Translations under genes and position numbers: made by a program | The notes under the pieces: generated by a model | Database searches by the model: none | What the model was told of the DNA's origin: nothing | What the model saw: only the letters and a program-made list of their open reading frames with translations | Assembly (NCBI RefSeq): GCF_900114645.1 | Contig: NZ_FOTR01000005.1 | Location: 186,001-250,000, forward strand | Length of the DNA stretch: 64,000 bases | Source: Gracilibacillus orientalis | GTDB taxonomy: Bacteria; Bacillota; Bacilli; Bacillales; Amphibacillaceae | Reading direction: 5' to 3' | Part shown: positions 59,866 through 64,000 of the stretch, piece after piece | Layout of the letters: each line of letters opens with the position of its first letter | Numbering within the stretch: the first letter of the stretch is position 1

Positions 59866-60272
59866 AGTAAATCCACCTATTTATAATATTTTTATTTATA
59901 CCTTAATTAACATCTATTTCTCCGATTAACTCTCCATTTAATTCTTTCTGCTTCGACTTTGTTAGCAAGCCTTTCAAAGAGTTATAGAATTTCAAAAATC
60001 ATTTCATCTATTAAATAGCGTGTGATTATTTATTGCTTGTTGCCATGACTCCAACCAGCGATCCCGCTTTATGCAATGATTTTCATCAGAAAAGTAACTG
60101 CTATTTACTACTAACAACACATGAAAATTATTCTTCTCCATCCTACATTTCTTGCTGTAAAATGACAAAGAAAAGAATACTTCTCCATCTTTTTGTGCGA
60201 CAAAGAGTTATATTCCAAGATTCCCATACAAATACTCGATGACAAGTTTTTTACAATACTTGCCCATAAAAA
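59866..60272. other. Intergenic region, no gene seen
   Basis: About 400 bp between the small membrane protein gene and the catalase terminator. Short ORFs on the plus strand lack ribosome binding sites and have unlikely composition. I see no repeat copy or RNA structure. Confidence 0.5.
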
Positions 60273-60316
60273 AACACCCCCGAAAGTTAGATTCTCTACT
60301 CTAACTTTCGGGGGGA
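60273..60316 (-). terminator. Terminator of the catalase gene
   Basis: CCCCCGAAAGTTAGA pairs with TCTAACTTTCGGGGG, with T residues following on the minus strand. Very stable. Confidence 0.92.
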
Positions 60317-60334
60317 GGCTCTTTTTATTTCATA

Positions 60335-61804
60335 TTATTCTTTTACGTGTGCTGGTACTTCTACACCTAATTTCGCAGCAATTCCTTCTGCTAATTCAGG
60401 ATGTACTTTATAGAAATGTTCTAATTGGCGTTCAACAATACCTTCACGAGTTACGGCACTCATATGATCCGCAAAGTTTTGGATGAGACGCTCGCGCTCT
60501 TCATCATTCATCACATCACGGAATAACGAACGAGGCTGAGAGTAGTGATCATCATGATCATATGGAACACTGTCAGCAAATCCAGAAACATCAAATGGAT
60601 TAATTTTATTTTCTGGTGTTTCTTTTGGTGCATCACTAAAGCTGTTTGGCTCATAGTTAGGGGCACTGCCATTATTACCATCATGTCTCATTTGACCATC
60701 ACGTTGATAGTTGTTAACCGATGATTTTGCACGGTTGATTGGTAGTGTTTCATGATTTGTTCCAACACGGTAGCGATGCGCATCAGAATATGCATACAAA
60801 CGACCTTGAAGCATTTTATCTGGAGATGCTTCGATACCAGGAACAAAGTTTCCAGGTGAGAAGGCAGCTTGTTCTACTTCTGCAAAGTAATTTTCAGGAT
60901 TGCGATCTAATACCATTTTACCAACTTCAATTAGTGGATAATCATCATGTGACCATACTTTCGTTACATCAAATGGATCATAACGATAGTTTAGTGCATC
61001 TGCTTCAGGCATGATTTGAACTTTTAATGTCCAAGAAGGAAAGTTATCTTCTTCTATTGCATTAAATAGATCTTCTATATGATAGTCAGGATTTGTACCT
61101 GCAAGTTCATCCGCAACCTTAGGATCTAAGTTTTTAATACCTTGATCAGTTTTGAAATGATATTTAATATAGAAAGCTTCTCCATCTTTATTTACCCATT
61201 TAAACGTATGGCTTCCGTACCCGTTTTGATGACGATGGGTTGCTGGAATTCCACGATCAGAATGTAAAATAGTAATTTGGTGAAGTGATTCTGGTGATAG
61301 TGACCAGAAATCCCATACCGCATTTTTATCTTTTAAGTGCGTTTGCGGGTTACGTTTTTGGGTATGAATAAAGTCTGGGAATTTAATGGCATCACGAATA
61401 AAGAATACGGGTGTGTTATTTCCAACTAAATCATAGTTACCTTCATCCGTATAGAATTTAACAGCGAAACCACGAGGGTCACGTACAGTATCGGCAGAAC
61501 CTAATTCACCAGCAACAGTTGAGAAACGGATGAACATAGGTGTTGTCTTGCCAACTTCAGATAAAAAGTCTGCTTTTGTATATTTAGAAATGTCATTGGT
61601 TACTTCAAAATAGCCGTGTGCTCCGGCGCCTTTTGCATGCACAACTCTTTCTGGAACTCTTTCTCGGTTAAAGTGAGCTAGTTTTTCTAGTAAATGAACG
61701 TCTTGGATTAACGTTGGTCCTCTATGCCCTGCTGTAATGGAGTTTTGATTATCTCCAACTGGTGTACCAGAGGCAGTTGTTAGGTATTTTTTTTCTTGAC
61801 TCAT
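60335..61804 (-). CDS. katA: Heme catalase
   Basis: Monofunctional small-subunit catalase of 489 residues that breaks down hydrogen peroxide. The catalytic histidine His56 lies in [14 protein letters not shown], the distal Asn near 129 in [10 protein letters not shown], and the heme-ligand Tyr near 338 in [12 protein letters not shown]. No C-terminal flavodoxin-like domain, so it is the KatA/clade 3 type. Start chosen at ATG 61804 after GAGAGGTGC; the longer frame to 61852 has no site. A PerR-like palindrome lies at 61876-61890, fitting peroxide control. Confidence 0.95.
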   Translation of the reverse strand: MSQEKKYLTTASGTPVGDNQNSITAGHRGPTLIQDVHLLEKLAHFNRERVPERVVHAKGAGAHGYFEVTNDISKYTKADFLSEVGKTTPMFIRFSTVAGELGSADTVRDPRGFAVKFYTDEGNYDLVGNNTPVFFIRDAIKFPDFIHTQKRNPQTHLKDKNAVWDFWSLSPESLHQITILHSDRGIPATHRHQNGYGSHTFKWVNKDGEAFYIKYHFKTDQGIKNLDPKVADELAGTNPDYHIEDLFNAIEEDNFPSWTLKVQIMPEADALNYRYDPFDVTKVWSHDDYPLIEVGKMVLDRNPENYFAEVEQAAFSPGNFVPGIEASPDKMLQGRLYAYSDAHRYRVGTNHETLPINRAKSSVNNYQRDGQMRHDGNNGSAPNYEPNSFSDAPKETPENKINPFDVSGFADSVPYDHDDHYSQPRSLFRDVMNDEERERLIQNFADHMSAVTREGIVERQLEHFYKVHPELAEGIAAKLGVEVPAHVKE

Positions 61805-61875
61805 ATATAGCACCTCTCTCTTAAAGATTTTACACTCTTTATTATAATACAAGTTTTATAAAAATCAATATTTAT

Positions 61876-61890
61876 TTAAAATAATTTTAA
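61876..61890 (-). promoter_or_regulatory. PerR-like box upstream of katA
   Basis: TTAAAATAATTTTAA is a perfect 7-1-7 palindrome matching the PerR box TTATAATNATTATAA at all but two symmetric positions. It lies about 72 bp before the katA start codon; the AT-rich leader also has TATAAT-like words. Confidence 0.55.
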
Positions 61891-62045
61891 TTAAGAAAAT
61901 GTAAAAAAAGAGAAGCAGACTATCAACGAGATAGTTGCTCTCTATGGATTGGGAAACATCCTTGGAACTTTTGTTGATTGGGGGTAACAAAAGATATGTG
62001 TAAAGGGAATGTTTCATCACTGTATGTGATTAAGTACATTATAAC

Positions 62046-62064
62046 GATAATGAGAATCATTTTC
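62046..62064 (+). promoter_or_regulatory. Fur box
   Basis: GATAATGAGAATCATTTTC matches the 19-bp Fur consensus GATAATGATAATCATTATC at 17 positions. It is 104 bp before the ABC ATPase gene at 62168, indicating iron-repressed expression of that gene and probably its neighbour. Confidence 0.78.
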
Positions 62065-62167
62065 AATATAAAAGTTCATTTTTTCAGAAAATTTTTTCTG
62101 CAAACCAAACACAAGAAATTTCAAGCTTGCGGGTGTATACTATAAAGAGATAAAGGAAGTGATATGA

Positions 62168-62944
62168 ATGGTTCTGGATTTGCAAAAAGTAGGACTAAAA
62201 AAAGAGGGAAATTGGATACTAAAAGAGATTGATTGGAAAATGAAAAAAGGAGAACACTGGACATTATTGGGTTTGAATGGGGCAGGAAAAACAGCACTTT
62301 TACATATGTTGTGTTCATACTATTTTCCAACGGAAGGCAAAGTTAAAGTCATAGGCAAGCAATTTGGAAAGGATGTACTTGGTGAACAGTTAAGACAGCA
62401 AATTGGTATTGTATCTTCCGCCTTAAAACAACGAATTTATGGTACTGATAGTGCATACCAAGTCATATTAAGTGGTGCTTTTGCTTCGATTGGTTTATAT
62501 GAAACTCCAACAGATGAGATGCGTGCCAAGGCGAAACAGTTATTGAAGGACCTTGATTGCTTTTCATATGCTAATCGTGCCTATCGAACATTGTCACAAG
62601 GTGAACAGCAACGCGTGTTAATCGGACGAGCTCTCATCAATAATCCTAAATTATTAATTTTAGACGAGCCGACAAGTGGATTAGATTTTGTTGCAAAAGA
62701 GCAATTATTAGAATCGATTGAGCAAATAAGCAGAAGCGAAAATGCGCCTTCCATTATTTATGTAACACACCATGTAGAGGAGATTTTACCAACTTTTTCG
62801 AAAACTTTACTGTTAAAAGATGGCCGTGTATTTAATCAAGGTGCAACAAAAACTATGGTCAACTCGGAAAATTTAACCGCATTTTTTGGAGTGCCAGTAG
62901 AGGTAGATTGGTCAGAGAAACGTCCAAGATTAAAAAAGATATAA
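62168..62944 (+). CDS. ABC transporter ATP-binding protein (YlmA-like), iron-regulated
   Basis: ABC ATPase of 258 residues: Walker A GLNGAGKT (35-42), signature LSQGEQQRVLIGRAL (about 140-154), Walker B LLILDEPTSGLD (about 161-172), and switch His in YVTHHVEEIL (about 196-205). It resembles YlmA and PhnC/FepC-type ATPases. No permease or binding-protein gene is adjacent; the next gene is a bile acid:sodium symporter-type carrier. The upstream Fur box points to a role under iron limitation. ATG 62168 after AAAGGAAGTGA. Confidence 0.82.
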   Translation: MVLDLQKVGLKKEGNWILKEIDWKMKKGEHWTLLGLNGAGKTALLHMLCSYYFPTEGKVKVIGKQFGKDVLGEQLRQQIGIVSSALKQRIYGTDSAYQVILSGAFASIGLYETPTDEMRAKAKQLLKDLDCFSYANRAYRTLSQGEQQRVLIGRALINNPKLLILDEPTSGLDFVAKEQLLESIEQISRSENAPSIIYVTHHVEEILPTFSKTLLLKDGRVFNQGATKTMVNSENLTAFFGVPVEVDWSEKRPRLKKI

Positions 62945-62964
62945 CACCCTAGGAGTAGACAGAG

Positions 62965-63897
62965 ATGTTAAACCGTTTAAATCAAATCTTACAAAGAATT
63001 ATGCCCTTTATAGCACCAACAAGTGTAATCATTGGTGTTTTATATGCGGATTTTTTTATTCATTTTGATAACTGGGTTATCTGGATCTTTGCATTTATGA
63101 CATTTGCAGGGAGTTTGAGCTTGAATTTTGTTGCTTTATATCGAGTGGTCGCTCATCCTTTATCGATAGTGATAGCACTTGTTATTTTACATGTTTTAAT
63201 GCCATTATGGGCGTTTCTAATAGGAAGTATCACCTTTAGTAATGATCATTTAACTGTTATTGGTTTTGTATTAGCGATGATTATTCCAACAGGTATTACA
63301 AGTTTTATTTGGGTTTCCATGAATAAAGGAAATGTTGCATTAACGCTATCCGTCATTTTGATTGATACGATTTTATCACCCTTCATTGTCCCGTTGTCTT
63401 TATCATTATTTATCGGAGCATCCGTTGATTTAGAAGTATGGTCGATGATGAAAGGTTTGTTTATCATGATCGTGATCCCCTCTATACTAGGTATGATTCT
63501 ACATGAAATGACTCGTGGAGAAATTCATGAGAAATGGAGTCCACGCTTAGCCCCTTTTTCAAAAATGGCGCTAGCGTTAGTGATTATGATTAATAGCTCA
63601 GAGGTAGCAGATTATTTATTAGATATTGATTTTCATCTTGTTAAAGTAGCCGTTACCATGTTTTTTGTAGCTGCAAGTGGATATTATTTAGCATGGATAC
63701 TGGGTAAATGGTTAAAACGGGAAAATCAAGATGTGATTTCCCTGACATTTAGCAGCGGGATGAGAAACATTAGTGCCGGAGCAGTTATAGCTGTTCAATA
63801 TTTTCCGGGGCCAGTGGCAGTACCTGTTGTTGTTGGTATGTTATTTCAACAAGTTTTAGCTTCTTTATACAGCAAATTTCTCCACAAAAGAAAATAA
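62965..63897 (+). CDS. Bile acid:sodium symporter-family carrier
   Basis: Membrane protein of 310 residues with about nine helices, of the BASS family. FAFMTFAGSLSLNFVAL (about 42-58), MIIPTGITSFIWVSMNKGNVALTLSV (about 110-135, in parts) and SLTFSSGMRNISAGAVIA (about 253-270) contain the two crossover motifs for Na+ and substrate binding. Relatives transport pantoate, pyruvate, bile acids or sulfonates; the substrate here is not predictable. It is 20 bp downstream of the Fur-linked ATPase gene and is probably co-transcribed. ATG 62965 after TAGGAGTAG. Confidence 0.82.
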   Translation: MLNRLNQILQRIMPFIAPTSVIIGVLYADFFIHFDNWVIWIFAFMTFAGSLSLNFVALYRVVAHPLSIVIALVILHVLMPLWAFLIGSITFSNDHLTVIGFVLAMIIPTGITSFIWVSMNKGNVALTLSVILIDTILSPFIVPLSLSLFIGASVDLEVWSMMKGLFIMIVIPSILGMILHEMTRGEIHEKWSPRLAPFSKMALALVIMINSSEVADYLLDIDFHLVKVAVTMFFVAASGYYLAWILGKWLKRENQDVISLTFSSGMRNISAGAVIAVQYFPGPVAVPVVVGMLFQQVLASLYSKFLHKRK

Positions 63898-63967
63898 ATA
63901 TTGTGAATTTTCTTGATAATGTTAAAATTATGTATTGAAGTAATTTTTAACGAAAGGAGGGGGACAA

Positions 63968-64000
63968 ATGACAGAAAATCAATCGCCTCAAGATAATGAA
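63968..64000 (+). CDS. Start of a gene cut by the window edge
   Basis: ATG 63968 follows AAAGGAGGGGG and opens a frame reading MTENQSPQDNE to the last base. A strong ribosome binding site supports a real start; the product cannot be identified from 11 residues. Confidence 0.6.
   Translation, partial: MTENQSPQDNE

Noticed and set aside
60033-60486. Plus-strand ORFs near the catalase terminator
   Set aside because: No ribosome binding site; one runs into the catalase terminator and antisense katA.
1-64000. CRISPR arrays, rRNA/tRNA genes, prophage or transposase genes
   Set aside because: No regularly spaced repeats, no tRNA- or rRNA-like sequence, and no integrase, transposase or phage structural gene was recognised on either strand.

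Overview
The window is low-GC, Gram-positive chromosomal DNA from a halophilic or halotolerant member of the Bacillaceae; Gracilibacillus, Oceanobacillus, Virgibacillus or Halobacillus would all fit. Grounds: AGGAGG-type ribosome binding sites, many orthologues of Bacillus subtilis genes (ywnA/ywnB, yfkAB, des/desK/desR, ypjP, cwlK, yueI, manR/manP), a SpoIIM-family gene and an ectoine biosynthesis operon. No rRNA, tRNA, phage, transposase, CRISPR array or replication origin was found. The genus cannot be fixed from sequence alone.

Layout. 0-6.8 kb: Mn superoxide dismutase, a seven-iron ferredoxin, the ywnA/ywnB pair, an ECF sigma factor with a membrane partner, an orphan secreted protein, a small K+ channel and the radical SAM protein YfkAB. 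7-10.4 kb: the membrane-fluidity system des/desK/desR with candidate DesR sites. 10.4-16.1 kb: a drug-type MFS exporter, an MBL hydrolase, ypjP, metA (acetyl-CoA type) and small redox genes. 16.2-20.4 kb: mannose PTS regulator and transporter (manR, manP). 20.6-24 kb: an ammonium-transporter locus with two GlnR/TnrA-type boxes, a DUF294 nucleotidyltransferase, a DnaQ-like exonuclease and a tail-less GlnR-like regulator. 24.9-26.6 kb: a PadR-DUF1700-DUF4097 operon. 26.6-35.3 kb: an AIM24 protein, then RDD and SpoIIM-like genes beside a five-gene MoxR/DUF58/DUF4350/DUF4129 operon. 35.4-39.1 kb: a TetR/MFS efflux pair with twin operators, and pepT broken by one in-frame stop. 39.2-48.8 kb: fni with an unusual flavoprotein, cwlK, ilvD, a TrpXYZ-like ABC importer, an aminotransferase and yueI.

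48.9-59.4 kb is the most interesting stretch. The ectoine synthesis operon ectABC (minus strand) lies back to back with a plus-strand cluster: a PucR-type regulator, an M24-fold protein that has lost its metal ligands and looks like ectoine hydrolase DoeA/EutD, a cystathionine gamma-synthase-family PLP enzyme, a homoserine dehydrogenase without an ACT domain, and an aldehyde dehydrogenase. This set is not the known doeABCD/eut set: no deacetylase and no dedicated transaminase are present. A 15-bp box occurs twice directly and once inverted (diverged) upstream of the hydrolase gene. I read it as a candidate variant ectoine-catabolic pathway that ends at aspartate through aspartate semialdehyde and perhaps homoserine.

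59.5-64 kb: a small membrane protein, catalase with a PerR-like box, an ABC ATPase behind a good Fur box, a bile acid:Na+ symporter-family protein, and the first codons of a gene cut by the window edge. Three dispersed repeat families (called R1, R2 and R3 here) occupy many of the intergenic gaps.
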